Below are positions 19,322-28,038 of a stretch of 64,000 nucleotides of DNA, one piece after another (position 1 is the stretch's first letter; each line of letters begins with the position of its first letter). Location: the NCBI RefSeq assembly GCF_000280495.2, contig NZ_CP018016.1:2356001-2420000 (forward strand). Direction: 5' to 3'. The notes beneath the pieces were generated by a model. That model had not been told where the DNA came from. It made no database searches and saw only the letters and a list, made by a program, of their open reading frames with translations. The position numbers and the translations under genes were made by a program. The DNA is from Kosakonia radicincitans DSM 16656 (GTDB lineage Bacteria > Pseudomonadota > Gammaproteobacteria > Enterobacterales > Enterobacteriaceae).

Positions 19322-19804
19322 TTATTTAAGCGCTTTTGTCGGGATGTCGTATTTGATCGGCCCAATTTTATCCAGGCCGGATTCTGCAGCATTCGGCACG
19401 TTAATGGTGAGATCAACTTCGCCTTCAAAGGTGAAAGTAATATCCATAAATAACTTGTCACGCATTTCGTAACGAAGACTCTGAATCTTACAGTCAGTGT
19501 AAGTGATACGCTGAATTTCATAGTTCGCTGAGTATTCGTCGGAGCCACGATGTACGACCGTGATAGTAATATTTTTATAGCCGCGTTTTAAATACTGCTC
19601 AAAAAAGTTACTGCTTTCCTTCGTCACTAATAAGGAAACGTGAGTTGAATCAAAATAGGTACCGTCAGGGCCGGAATACGTGATGATACCCATCGGAGCA
19701 TACCCTTCGATCCAGTCTTTATAAGCCGCTTCCGTCGATGCGCCTTTAACGGGTTTGTTGTCAATTTTAATTTCGATGAATTGACAGTCCTGGAGTTTAG
19801 CCAT
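19322..19804 (-). CDS. hcp: T6SS tube protein Hcp (TssD)
   Basis: Hcp forms stacked hexameric rings that make the secreted inner tube. The 160 residues fit the family length, with the beta-barrel pattern and landmarks FIEIKIDNKPVKGAST, DWIEGYAPMGI, HVSLLVTKESSNFFEQYLKRG and ITITVVHRG. The C-terminal half has YTDCKIQSLRYEMRDKLFMD, typical of Hcp. AAGGA precedes ATG 19804. It carries no C-terminal effector extension. A strong terminator follows, which fits high-level production. Confidence 0.95.
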   Translation of the reverse strand: MAKLQDCQFIEIKIDNKPVKGASTEAAYKDWIEGYAPMGIITYSGPDGTYFDSTHVSLLVTKESSNFFEQYLKRGYKNITITVVHRGSDEYSANYEIQRITYTDCKIQSLRYEMRDKLFMDITFTFEGEVDLTINVPNAAESGLDKIGPIKYDIPTKALK

Positions 19805-19845
19805 ATCTAATCCTTTATTAATAATGAAACGATGAAAAAATAAAT

Positions 19846-21327
19846 TTACGCACCGGCAGCAGACGGTAAATCGGCTACAAGGCGTAAAGACATACTCAAA
19901 CCCTCAAGTTGAAAATGAGGTTTTAACCATGCAATTGCGCGATAAGTCCCGGGGAAACCAGGAACTTCAACAACGTCTATTTGGGCTTCGCGGAGGGGAT
20001 AGCGTGCTTTCGTTTCCGGGCCTGCGTTATCGGAGGCCACGACATATTGCATAATCCACTTCTGTAAATACTCTTCGCACTCGCTGCGCGACATAAAGCT
20101 GCCGACCTTATCGCGAACGATGGATTTCAAATAATGAGCAAACCGCGACGTGGCCAGAATATAGGGCAACTGGCTCGACAGGCGCGCATTCGCATTCGCC
20201 TGGTCGGAGTTATATAAACGCGGTTTGTTGGCTGACTGAACGGCGAAAAACGCCGCGTAGTCGGTTCCTTTGCAATGCACCAGCGGAATAAAACCGAGAT
20301 CGGAAAGCTCTTTTTCCCTGCGATCTGAAATAGCGACCTGCGTAGGGCATTGCATGGTCCTTTCACCGCTGATTGAGGTGTAGTTATACGCCGGCAATGA
20401 TTGCACCAGTCCACCCCCTTCGACGCCGCGAATGGAGGCGCACCAGCCATACTCTTCAAAGGATTCAACGATCTTGCCTGCCAGCTCCCAGGCGGAATTC
20501 ATCCACAGATAATCGCTGCCGCTTTCGTTTTCATTGATCTGTTCTTCGAAGCAAAAGGTTTCCGCCGGGATGGTTTTACTGCCGTAGGGCATGCGACCCA
20601 GCACGCGGGGTAAGGTGAGGCCAATATAACGGCTATCATCGTTCTGGCGGAATGAACGCCAGCGCGCATAATCCGTGGTCTCAAACAATTTCGCCATATC
20701 CCGTGGGCGAGGCAGCTCGGAAAAATCCTGCATCGACAGCATGCCCGGCGCAATAGCGCTCAGGAAAGGGGCGTGGGCTGCTGCCGCGACGTGGGAAATC
20801 TGTTCCAGCAAATTAATATCTTGTGGCGTGTTATCAAATTCGAAATCGCCAATAAAGGACGAAAATGGCGTACCGCCAAAAGTACCGTATTCGCTTTCAT
20901 AGACGCATTTAAACAACATTGACTGATCGAAATCGCTGGCCGATTTAAAATCTTTTATCAATTCTTGTTTAGTACATTGCAGAACCCGGACTTGCGTATT
21001 TTCCGTTACGCTGGTCTGCACCAGTTTATGCAGGCCGCGCCATGAAGACTCTTTTTTCTGAAATTCAGGGGCATGAATAATTAAACTTACCTGACTGGAA
21101 AGCAGTTCATCAATGGCTGAAATACGCTGTTCGATACTGCCAATCAGATCGCTTGAGACAATTACTGTTCCTGCCGTTACTTCAGCGAGAAAATTATTAA
21201 GCTGTGTTTTCATCCGGTCGCGATCTGATTCACGACGAATTGCTTTTGTATTATCGATTACCTGATTGAGAAAATCATCACTGAATGATGTTTCAGCAAC
21301 AGTGCCTACAGCCAGTTCACTATCCAT
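19846..21327 (-). CDS. tssC: T6SS sheath large subunit TssC
   Basis: TssC forms the contractile sheath with TssB. The 493 residues contain family signatures: SLIIHAPEFQKKESSWRGLH (about 82-101), VYESEYGTFGGTPFSSFIGDFEF, PFLSAIAPGMLSM, RWRSFRQNDDSRYIGLTLPR, and a C-terminal AIAWLKPHFQLEGLSMSLRLV. GAGGAAT lies 6 bases upstream of ATG 21327. tssB ends 2 bases before the start codon, so the sheath pair is tightly coupled. Confidence 0.96.
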   Translation of the reverse strand: MDSELAVGTVAETSFSDDFLNQVIDNTKAIRRESDRDRMKTQLNNFLAEVTAGTVIVSSDLIGSIEQRISAIDELLSSQVSLIIHAPEFQKKESSWRGLHKLVQTSVTENTQVRVLQCTKQELIKDFKSASDFDQSMLFKCVYESEYGTFGGTPFSSFIGDFEFDNTPQDINLLEQISHVAAAAHAPFLSAIAPGMLSMQDFSELPRPRDMAKLFETTDYARWRSFRQNDDSRYIGLTLPRVLGRMPYGSKTIPAETFCFEEQINENESGSDYLWMNSAWELAGKIVESFEEYGWCASIRGVEGGGLVQSLPAYNYTSISGERTMQCPTQVAISDRREKELSDLGFIPLVHCKGTDYAAFFAVQSANKPRLYNSDQANANARLSSQLPYILATSRFAHYLKSIVRDKVGSFMSRSECEEYLQKWIMQYVVASDNAGPETKARYPLREAQIDVVEVPGFPGTYRAIAWLKPHFQLEGLSMSLRLVADLPSAAGA

Positions 21328-21329
21328 TT

Positions 21330-21812
21330 TTATTCCTCTGCCGGGTTATCTGTCTGCTCTGTTTGTTTGTTCTGCTGCATTGCTATTTCTGCCAGCTGTG
21401 TTTTTAAACGTTCATTACTGGCGGCGCGATTGCGTAAATCTGATAATTGTTCACGCAGTTCCATCAATTTGCGCAGCGGTTCTACTTGTTGAACAATATT
21501 ATCTGGCGAAAAGTCATCCATATTCTGGAAGGTTAATGATACGGCCATTTTCCCTTCCTGATCGGGTAATGCGCTATCGACTAAAAATTCAGCGACCGGT
21601 TTCATCGATGACATGATTTCATTGAAATTATCTTTATCAACGTGCAGGAATTTACGATCGCGCAGTTCAGTTTCGGTATTGGTAAAATCGCCCATAACGC
21701 CAAGAACTAAAGGTAATTCTTTTGCCGTCTGGGCATCACCAATCTCGACATCATAGGTTATTTGTACCCGTGGTGGACGGGCTTTATCTAATTTGTGTTG
21801 AGTGTTGCTCAT
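21330..21812 (-). CDS. tssB: T6SS sheath small subunit TssB
   Basis: TssB pairs with TssC in the sheath and carries the helix recognised by ClpV. ATG 21812 (MSNTQHKLDKARPPRVQITY) is chosen because GGAGGACAAC lies immediately upstream; the ATG four codons earlier is upstream of that site. The 160 residues have the standard sequence RPPRVQITYDVEIGD, LPLVLGVMGDF, RDRKFLHVDKDNF and MAVSLTFQNMDDFSPD. The C-terminus is a helical region with charged tail (KTQLAEIAMQQNKQTEQTDN). It is the first gene of the T6SS operon, so the main promoter must lie in the 540 bases upstream. Confidence 0.96.
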   Translation of the reverse strand: MSNTQHKLDKARPPRVQITYDVEIGDAQTAKELPLVLGVMGDFTNTETELRDRKFLHVDKDNFNEIMSSMKPVAEFLVDSALPDQEGKMAVSLTFQNMDDFSPDNIVQQVEPLRKLMELREQLSDLRNRAASNERLKTQLAEIAMQQNKQTEQTDNPAEE

Positions 21813-22350
21813 GTTGTCCTCCAAATAATGACGTATAACTTAATTGGCCATGCAATTAAGCTGTCACTGGTGCTGTGCTCAAACATACGTTTATAAGTTA
21901 CTTCAGGTTGTAGTTTGCCGCTATATTTATGCTCTTAATTAAGAGTGAATGGGAATATTCAAGGAATACATTTTTTGAATAATATTTGAGATGTTTTTAT
22001 GCAGCGAGACGGAAGCTTATTATTGTTTGCAGCATGCGGATTACATTATCACAAATTGAGCGATTGGCAGTGTTTTTAATTTCGCTTATGGAGAAACATA
22101 ATATATGTAATTCAGCGAAAAACTTTAAATAAACGTTCCAATTACAGGTTGAAATAATCATCCTGGCAATTGAACCGTTATTACGCTTGATACTGCCTGG
22201 CCGATGTCAGAGGTATGAGTGTGAAAACCTCGGCACAGCAGGTTGTCCGTCGCCGACGGACTGACAAAATGTGCGCTTATCTTGACAATCCATTGACAGT
22301 TAGTTGCCTGGTCAGTAGTTTCATTTGTAATTACTGACCAGGCAAATATC
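21813..22350. promoter_or_regulatory. AT-rich divergent intergenic region with two palindromes upstream of tssB
   Basis: No gene is visible. It separates the T6SS operon from the marR-emrAB operon. Two symmetric sites lie on the tssB side: an 8-bp inverted repeat CTTAATTG-N6-CAATTAAG (21839-21860), 27 bases from the tssB start, and the 14-bp perfect palindrome CTCTTAATTAAGAG (21932-21945). They share the CTTAAT half. I found no convincing sigma-54 motif on the tssB side, and no clear -35/-10 pair can be assigned there. Confidence 0.5.
22282..22345 (+). promoter_or_regulatory. Promoter and MarR-type operator of the efflux operon
   Basis: A perfect 14-bp inverted repeat, TTGCCTGGTCAGTA (22304-22317) and TACTGACCAGGCAA (22332-22345), ends 5 bases before the marR start codon. 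Two TTGACA boxes lie upstream (22282 and 22293); the second is 17 bases from a weak -10, TAGTTT (22316-22321), which lies within the operator. Binding of the regulator here would block RNA polymerase, giving autorepression. The symmetry is seen; binding is inferred from the EmrR/MarR family. Confidence 0.75.
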
Positions 22351-22806
22351 ATGACGAACACGACAGAGACCCCCATTCCCAAACTGCATCTTGCTTTACT
22401 GATTCATCTGGCGAACCAGTTTAAAGACCAGCTCATTAGTCAGTATTTTTCGTCGACAGATATCACTGCCGCTCAGTTCAAGGTGCTGATCAGTATCTAC
22501 AAAGGTTTTAACAGCCCGGTTGAAGTGAGCAAAAACTTGCTGATGGATGCCGGGGCAATGAGCCGCATGCTGGAACGAATGGTGAAACGCGATCTGATCG
22601 TGCGCAACACTAATCCGGAGGATAAACGCCAGGTGATCCTGGCCCTGACCGAAAAAGGGCAGCAGATCTGCGAACGTTTCCAGAATGAGGCGCTGGCTTC
22701 GATTCTCCGTTCGCTGACCTGCCGCCTGACAGCCGAAGAGTCCCGGTTGCTGGTCGATTTACTGATAAAAATGTTGCCGGACGAGGCAACTCGCCCACAT
22801 CGCTAA
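22351..22806 (+). CDS. MarR-family repressor (EmrR-like)
   Basis: A 151-residue winged-helix regulator of the MarR family, which typically loses DNA binding when small aromatic or hydrophobic compounds bind. The core TAAQFKVLISIYKGFNSPVE (helix 2 and 3), DAGAMSRMLERMVKRDLIVR (recognition helix) and the wing NPEDKRQVILALTEKGQQ are visible at about 43-113. It is the first gene of an operon with an EmrA-like adaptor and EmrB-like pump, the same order as emrRAB, and a strong inverted repeat sits over its promoter. It is shorter than E. coli EmrR and diverged in sequence, so it is a paralogue-type regulator rather than EmrR itself. Confidence 0.92.
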   Translation: MTNTTETPIPKLHLALLIHLANQFKDQLISQYFSSTDITAAQFKVLISIYKGFNSPVEVSKNLLMDAGAMSRMLERMVKRDLIVRNTNPEDKRQVILALTEKGQQICERFQNEALASILRSLTCRLTAEESRLLVDLLIKMLPDEATRPHR

Positions 22807-22828
22807 GCTGTCCAACAAGGTATTTACG

Positions 22829-24007
22829 ATGCAAACTTCATCTGCACAAGCCGAACGCGCGCCGGGCAAACGTAAGCGCAACTTCGCTATTCTGTTTCTC
22901 ATTCTGCTGGCGATCGCCGCAGGATGTCTGGCCTGGTACTTTTTGTATGCCCGCTATTACGAAACGACCGACGATGCCTACGTCAACGCCAACCTGGTGA
23001 CGCTGACGCCACAAATCGCCGGTACCGTCACGCAAGTTGCCGTTGATGAAGGCGATTACGTAGAAAAAGGGCAACCATTGGTGCTGCTCGATCCGAGCGA
23101 TACGGAAATCGCCCTGCAACAGGCGGAAGCCAACCTTGCCAGCACCGTGCGTCAGGTGCGCGGGCTTTACAGCACCGCCGATAACTATCGCGCACAGGTC
23201 GAAGCGAAACAGGTGGCGCTGCAAACCGCGCAAAATGACTATGCGCGTCGGCAAAAGATCTTCGCCAGCGGAGCGATTGCCGCTGAAGATCTGGCGCATT
23301 ATCGCGATGCGGTGACCACCGCGAAAAGCGATTTGGCGGCAGCGCAACAGGCGTTAACCACCAATCTGGCGATGGTCGATGACACGGTGGTCGACAGCCA
23401 CCCGGAAATCAAAAGTGCGGTCGCCACGCTGCGCCAGCGCTACCTCGATAATGCCCGTAGCACCATTGTCGCGCCGGTGAGCGGTTTTGTTGCCAAACGT
23501 GCGGTGCAGCTTGGCATGCGGGTTGATTCCGGCACCACGTTGATGTCGATTGTGCCGCTGGATCAGGTCTGGGTGGATGCCAACTTTAAAGAGAGCCAGA
23601 TGGAGACGATGCGGCTGGGGCAGAAAGTGACGCTGACCGCCGATCTCTATGGCGATAACGTTGAATACCACGGTGTGATTGAGAGCCTTGGCATTGGGAC
23701 TGGCAGCGCCTTCTCGCTGTTGCCCGCGCAGAACGCCAGCGGTAACTGGATCAAAATTGTCCAGCGTCTGCCGGTGCGCATCACGCTCGATCCGCACGAT
23801 ATGCAGAAACACCCGCTGCGCGTGGGGTTGTCGATGTTTGCCCGCGTGGATATCCGTGATACGGATGGTCATCTGTTGCCACAGCAAACCGTTGCCGTGC
23901 CGCGCTTTACCACCGACGTGTACCAGAACGCGCTGCAAAATGCCGATCAACTGGTGGCGAAAATTCTTCATGACAACAGCCAGGCGGTAGCATCCAGCGC
24001 CCGCTAA
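22829..24007 (+). CDS. EmrA-like membrane-fusion protein of a multidrug efflux system
   Basis: This periplasmic adaptor links an inner-membrane MFS pump to an outer-membrane channel. The 392 residues have a basic N-terminus (about 10-16), one membrane anchor (about 17-37), the lipoyl half ETTDDAYVNANLVTLTPQIA, a coiled-coil hairpin (about 95-200), the second lipoyl half SGFVAKRAVQLGMRV, and the typical WVDANFKESQMETMRLGQKV. The segment GTGSAFSLLPAQNASGNWIK is very close to E. coli EmrA. It lies 22 bases after marR and 10 before the pump. No outer-membrane factor is encoded here, so a TolC encoded elsewhere is presumably used. Confidence 0.93.
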   Translation: MQTSSAQAERAPGKRKRNFAILFLILLAIAAGCLAWYFLYARYYETTDDAYVNANLVTLTPQIAGTVTQVAVDEGDYVEKGQPLVLLDPSDTEIALQQAEANLASTVRQVRGLYSTADNYRAQVEAKQVALQTAQNDYARRQKIFASGAIAAEDLAHYRDAVTTAKSDLAAAQQALTTNLAMVDDTVVDSHPEIKSAVATLRQRYLDNARSTIVAPVSGFVAKRAVQLGMRVDSGTTLMSIVPLDQVWVDANFKESQMETMRLGQKVTLTADLYGDNVEYHGVIESLGIGTGSAFSLLPAQNASGNWIKIVQRLPVRITLDPHDMQKHPLRVGLSMFARVDIRDTDGHLLPQQTVAVPRFTTDVYQNALQNADQLVAKILHDNSQAVASSAR

Positions 24008-24017
24008 GAGAGACGTT

Positions 24018-25556
24018 ATGCAAGATAAGTCGGCGTTTACGCCTCCCAGCCTGCTGCTGGCGACGATTGCGCTGTCGCTGGCAACGTTTATGCAGGTGCT
24101 GGACACCACCATCGCCAACGTGGCGCTGCCGACCATCGCCGGTAACCTCGGCGTCAGTTCGGATCAGGGCACCTGGGTGATCACCTCGTTTGCGGTGTGC
24201 AACGCGATTGCGCTGCCGCTAACCGGGTGGTTCACCCGACGCTTCGGCCAGCTTAAGCTGTTTGTCGGCTCGGTGGCGCTCTTTACTCTGACCTCGTTCC
24301 TCTGTGGCTTTGCCCACAGCATGACCGAGCTGATTATTTTCCGCGCCCTGCAGGGCTTTTTCGCCGGGCCGATGTTCCCAATGTGTCAGACGCTATTGCT
24401 GGTCATTTTCCCGACCAGCAAACGCAGTATGGCGCTGGCGCTGCTGTCGATGGTGACCGTCGTGGCACCGATTGTCGGCCCGATCACCGGTGGCTGGATA
24501 ACCGATAACTACTCGTGGCCGTGGATTTTTTACATCAACGTGCCGATCGGCATTTTCGCCGCTATTACCGTCTGGAGCCAGCTCCGCACGAGGGAAGAGA
24601 ACACCACCGCCGCGCCGATTGATTACATTGGCATTGCGTTGCTGGTTCTCGGCGTTGGGCTGTTGCAGGTGGTGCTCGACAAAGGCAACGATCTTGACTG
24701 GTTCAACGCGCCGGAAATCATCGTCATGTCGGTTATCTCCGCGATTGCGCTGGTCTCGTTTGTGATTTGGGAGCTGGGGGAAAGCCACCCGATTGTGAAC
24801 CTGCGGCTGTTTAAGGATCGTAACTTCGCCATCGGTACGGCAACGCTGACGCTTGGCTATGCGGCGTTTTTTGCCATCAACATTATTCTGCCGCAGTGGC
24901 TGCAAACCCAGATGGGCTATACCGCCATCTGGGCCGGGCTGGCCGCAGCGCCAATGGGTTTTTTACCGCTGTTGCTGACGCCATTTATCGGCCGCTATGC
25001 GCACAAAGTGGATCTGCGATTCCTCGCCACGCTGTCATTCCTGACGATGGGCATATCGTGTTTGCTTCGCGCACAGTTCAATACCAGCGTCGATTTTCGC
25101 ACCATTGCCGAAGTGCAGATGTTTATGGGCATCGGCGTGGCCTTTTTCTTTATGCCAATCACCACCATTGTGCTGTCGAATTTGAGCGGCGTTGAAGTGG
25201 CGGAAGGCTCCGGGCTGGCGACCTTTTTCCGCGTGCTCGGCGGTTCCTTCGCCTCGTCGCTCACCACCTGGATTTGGTCGCGGCGTGAGGTTTATCACCA
25301 TGCTAACCTCACCGAGAGTGTCACCACCTATAACCCGGCGGCAATGGACTATCTGAATAAGATGGGCGGTGTGACGCAGCAGCACCTGGCGGCCGTGGAT
25401 AACACCATTGAGCAGCAGGCCTATATGATGTCAACCATCGACTATTTCTGGCTACTGGGCTGGGGGTTCATGGTGCTGATGGTGTTAATTTGGTTTGCCC
25501 GCCCGCCGTTTGTGCGTTCCGGCGCGTCTGGCGCGCCACCCGCGGCAGGGCATTAA
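24018..25556 (+). CDS. EmrB-like drug:proton antiporter (MFS, DHA2, 14 helices)
   Basis: The 512-residue inner-membrane pump has the DHA2 plan of 14 membrane helices. Landmarks are FMQVLDTTIANVALPTIAG in helix 1 (motif D1), TGWFTRRFGQLKLF (motif A), RALQGFFAGPMFP (motif B) and the antiporter motif C region APIVGPITGGWITDNYSWPW. With the preceding adaptor it should export toxic organic compounds using the proton gradient. The Pro/Ala-rich C-terminus (SGASGAPPAAGH) ends in the cytoplasm. It is the last gene of the operon; the repeat that follows separates it from the next gene. Confidence 0.94.
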   Translation: MQDKSAFTPPSLLLATIALSLATFMQVLDTTIANVALPTIAGNLGVSSDQGTWVITSFAVCNAIALPLTGWFTRRFGQLKLFVGSVALFTLTSFLCGFAHSMTELIIFRALQGFFAGPMFPMCQTLLLVIFPTSKRSMALALLSMVTVVAPIVGPITGGWITDNYSWPWIFYINVPIGIFAAITVWSQLRTREENTTAAPIDYIGIALLVLGVGLLQVVLDKGNDLDWFNAPEIIVMSVISAIALVSFVIWELGESHPIVNLRLFKDRNFAIGTATLTLGYAAFFAINIILPQWLQTQMGYTAIWAGLAAAPMGFLPLLLTPFIGRYAHKVDLRFLATLSFLTMGISCLLRAQFNTSVDFRTIAEVQMFMGIGVAFFFMPITTIVLSNLSGVEVAEGSGLATFFRVLGGSFASSLTTWIWSRREVYHHANLTESVTTYNPAAMDYLNKMGGVTQQHLAAVDNTIEQQAYMMSTIDYFWLLGWGFMVLMVLIWFARPPFVRSGASGAPPAAGH

Positions 25557-25569
25557 TACAGTACCCAAA

Positions 25570-25690
25570 ATAATTCGAGTTGCAGGACAAAACGCTTTTC
25601 GTATTGAACAGCGCTAGCGCTGGCCCCGAAAGGGGGGAGGCTCAGGGATGCACCGAACAGGAAAGCCAACGCACATGCAACTTGAAATAT
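25570..25690. repeat. Intergenic palindromic repeat (about 121 bp) with imperfect terminal inverted repeats
   Basis: The left end ATAATTCGAGTTGCA (25570-25584) matches the complement of the right end TGCAACTTGAAATAT (25676-25690) at 12 of 15 positions. Inside lie a perfect 14-bp palindrome CAGCGCTAGCGCTG (25609-25622) and CCCC-GAAA-GGGG. The layout resembles a non-coding ERIC-like family of enteric intergenic repeats with TTCGAGTTGCA ends; I know this end sequence from similar genomes but cannot confirm copies here. Confidence 0.6.
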
Positions 25691-25714
25691 GGCGGGGATA
25701 AGATGAGATAAACT

Positions 25715-26950
25715 ATGGCACCCGTATTACCCGGCAGTGATGGTCGTTTATTGCAGCACCGTTCGTTTGTGGCGTTCTGGCTGGCGCGAACCAGTTCCAG
25801 CTTTGGTTTCCAGATGTTGTCCATCATTGTCGGCTGGCAGATCTATTCCCAGACGCAAAGCGCCTTCTGGCTGGGGATGATTGGTCTGGTGCAGTTTGTT
25901 CCTTCGGTTACGCTGGCGCTGCCTGCCGGGCATATCGCCGATCAGTTTGACCGGCGCCGCGTGGTGCTGATCGGGCAGATTTGCGAATGGCTGGCGATTG
26001 CGGCGCTGGCCTGGCTGACGTGGCAAGGCGACGCCAGCGTCTGGGTGATTCTGCTGCTGATTTTTATTATCTCCTGCGCCAAAACCGTCGAATCACCGTC
26101 GATGATTTCGATGCTACCGGCGCTGGTTCCGGCCTCGATTTTACCCCGCGCCACCGCCGCCAATGCGGTTTCCGGCCAGGCCGCGCAGATTGTCGGCCCG
26201 GCGCTGGGCGGCTTTCTCTATGCGGCAGGCGCGGATGTGGTGTATACCGCCACGGCGGGGCTATATCTGGTGTCGCTTCTTTTGGTGAGCACGCTGCGCT
26301 ATGAACAGGCGCAGCCGAAACGTACCCCGGCCACGCTTTCATCGCTGTTCGCCGGGGTGAATTTTATCCGCAACCGCCCGGATGTGCTGGGCGTGATCTC
26401 CCTCGATCTGTTTGCCGTGTTATTGGGCGGGGCGACGGCGCTGCTGCCCATTTTCGCTCACGATGTCCTGCATACCGGGCCGCTGGGGCTGGGTTTGCTG
26501 CGCAGTGCGCCTGCGGTCGGGGCGCTGCTGGTGGGCTTCTGGCTCAGCCACCGAACGCTTACGCGCAACGTCGGCATGATCATGTTTATGAGCGTCGCCG
26601 GGTTTGGCGTGGCGACGCTGGTGTTTGCGTTTTCAAACCTGATGTGGCTGTCGCTGCTGGCGCTGTTCGCCCTCGGCGGCTGCGATATGGTGAGTATGGT
26701 GATCCGCGGTTCGCTGGTGCAACTGGATACCCCGGATGAGATGCGCGGGCGGGTCAATGCGGTTAACTCGATCTTTATCAACACCTCGAACCAGCTTGGC
26801 GAATTTGAATCCGGGATGCTCGCCGCGTGGCTCGGCGCTGTGCCCGCTGCGGCGTTGGGCGGTATCGGCACGCTGTTGGTGGTGGCGCTATGGATGAAGA
26901 TGTTCCCCGGCCTGCGGCATCGTCAGCGGCTGGAGAGCAACGCAGCGTAG
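25715..26950 (+). CDS. MFS exporter of the EntS-like family
   Basis: The 411-residue inner-membrane protein has about 12 predicted helices and the MFS_3/EntS-type pattern: a short N-terminus RSFVAFWLARTSSSFGFQML, motif A-like AGHIADQFDRRRVV, and SPSMISMLPALVPASILPRA in the loop after helix 4. Next come QAAQIVGPALGGFLYAAGAD and the C-terminal LVQLDTPDEMRGRVNAVNSI, typical of this family. These features place it with siderophore or small-metabolite exporters rather than drug:H+ antiporters. The substrate is unknown. The start ATG 25715 has only a weak ribosome site. A terminator follows at 26976-26999. Confidence 0.87.
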   Translation: MAPVLPGSDGRLLQHRSFVAFWLARTSSSFGFQMLSIIVGWQIYSQTQSAFWLGMIGLVQFVPSVTLALPAGHIADQFDRRRVVLIGQICEWLAIAALAWLTWQGDASVWVILLLIFIISCAKTVESPSMISMLPALVPASILPRATAANAVSGQAAQIVGPALGGFLYAAGADVVYTATAGLYLVSLLLVSTLRYEQAQPKRTPATLSSLFAGVNFIRNRPDVLGVISLDLFAVLLGGATALLPIFAHDVLHTGPLGLGLLRSAPAVGALLVGFWLSHRTLTRNVGMIMFMSVAGFGVATLVFAFSNLMWLSLLALFALGGCDMVSMVIRGSLVQLDTPDEMRGRVNAVNSIFINTSNQLGEFESGMLAAWLGAVPAAALGGIGTLLVVALWMKMFPGLRHRQRLESNAA

Positions 26951-26975
26951 CCGGGCGCATTTGCCCACGCCGGGC

Positions 26976-26999
26976 GAAAGCAGGCTATGCTTTCTTTTT
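26976..26999 (+). terminator. Intrinsic terminator after the MFS gene
   Basis: Stem GAAAGCA (26976-26982) and TGCTTTC (26988-26994), loop GGCTA, followed by TTTTT. It lies 26 bases past the MFS stop and only 25 bases before the next start codon. A second GC-rich inverted sequence (GCCGGGCG to CGCCGGGC) lies just upstream at about 26950-26975. Confidence 0.8.
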
Positions 27000-27024
27000 G
27001 CGCTCTATTCAAGGAGGAACCCTC

Positions 27025-28038
27025 ATGCCATCTGGAATGAAAAAATGTTTGCCGCTGATGCTGCTCGCGGCGCTGTATACCGGGTATGCCAGCGCGGACG
27101 ACACGCCGTCGTACGGCGCGCAACTGGAAGGTTTTGCCTATCCGTATCCTAAGCAAACGTTCGCTTTTACCTCACAGGGCGAGAACCTGCAAATGGGCTA
27201 TATGGATGTTGCGCCGGTCGGCAAAAGCAACGGCAGGGCGGTGGTGCTGCTGCATGGCAAAAATTTCTGCGGCGCTACCTGGGAGAGCACGATTGCGGCG
27301 TTGAGCCAGCAGGGTTACCGGGTTATCGCGCCGGATCAGGTCGGTTTTTGCACCTCCAGCAAACCCGCGCATTATCAGTACACTTTTCAGCAATTAGCCG
27401 ACAATACCCACGCTTTACTGCAAAGACTGGGTATTTCCCGTGCGGTGATCGTTGGCCATTCTACCGGGGGAATGCTGGCGACGCGCTATGCGCTGATGTA
27501 TCCGCAAGCCGTTGAACAACTGGTGCTGGTGAACCCGATCGGTCTGGAAGACTGGAAAGCGCTCGGCGTGCCGTATCGCACGGTGGACCAATGGTACCAG
27601 CGGGAGCTGAAACTCTCGGCGGCGAGTATCCGCGAATATGAACTGAAAACTTACTACGTCGGGCGCTGGAAAGCGGAATACGAGCGCTGGGTAACGATGC
27701 TGGCAGGGCTGAATAAAGGGCCGGGGCATGAGCGGGTGGCATGGAACTCGGCGCTGATCTACGACATGATCTTTACCCAGCCGGTGTTCTACGAGTTTAA
27801 GGATTTGCAAACGCCAACCACGTTAATGATCGGCACGGCGGATACCACGGCAATAGGCAGCGACATTGCGCCACCGGCGGTGAAAGCGAAGCTGGGCCAC
27901 TATGCACAGCTGGGTAAAGCAGCGGCGAAAGCGATTCCTGGCGCGAAGCTGATTGAGTTTGCCGGGCTGGGCCACGCGCCGCAGATGGAAGAACCGACGC
28001 GTTTTAATCAGGCGTTGCTGAAAGCCCTTCGCCAGTAG
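27025..28038 (+). CDS. Exported alpha/beta hydrolase
   Basis: ATG 27025 follows a near-perfect AAGGAGGA (27011-27018). The 337-residue precursor has a Sec signal peptide with predicted cleavage after ASA (residue 24). The alpha/beta hydrolase fold is clear: oxyanion segment VVLLHGKNFCGATWEST, nucleophile elbow GHSTGG (Ser146), an acid in IGTADTT (Asp273) and catalytic His317 in GLGHAPQMEEP. These are typical of periplasmic esterase/hydrolase proteins of unknown substrate. The gene sits just after a terminator, so it depends on read-through or a promoter overlapping the terminator. It ends one base before the convergent regulator. Confidence 0.9.
   Translation: MPSGMKKCLPLMLLAALYTGYASADDTPSYGAQLEGFAYPYPKQTFAFTSQGENLQMGYMDVAPVGKSNGRAVVLLHGKNFCGATWESTIAALSQQGYRVIAPDQVGFCTSSKPAHYQYTFQQLADNTHALLQRLGISRAVIVGHSTGGMLATRYALMYPQAVEQLVLVNPIGLEDWKALGVPYRTVDQWYQRELKLSAASIREYELKTYYVGRWKAEYERWVTMLAGLNKGPGHERVAWNSALIYDMIFTQPVFYEFKDLQTPTTLMIGTADTTAIGSDIAPPAVKAKLGHYAQLGKAAAKAIPGAKLIEFAGLGHAPQMEEPTRFNQALLKALRQ

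Noticed and set aside
19273..19548. N-terminal extension of TssE
   Set aside because: It would translate the hcp terminator and an off-frame part of hcp; ATG 19272 has a clear ribosome site.
21861..22080. Sigma-54 promoter for the T6SS operon
   Set aside because: No GG-N10-GC element with flanking bases was found on the tssB side.
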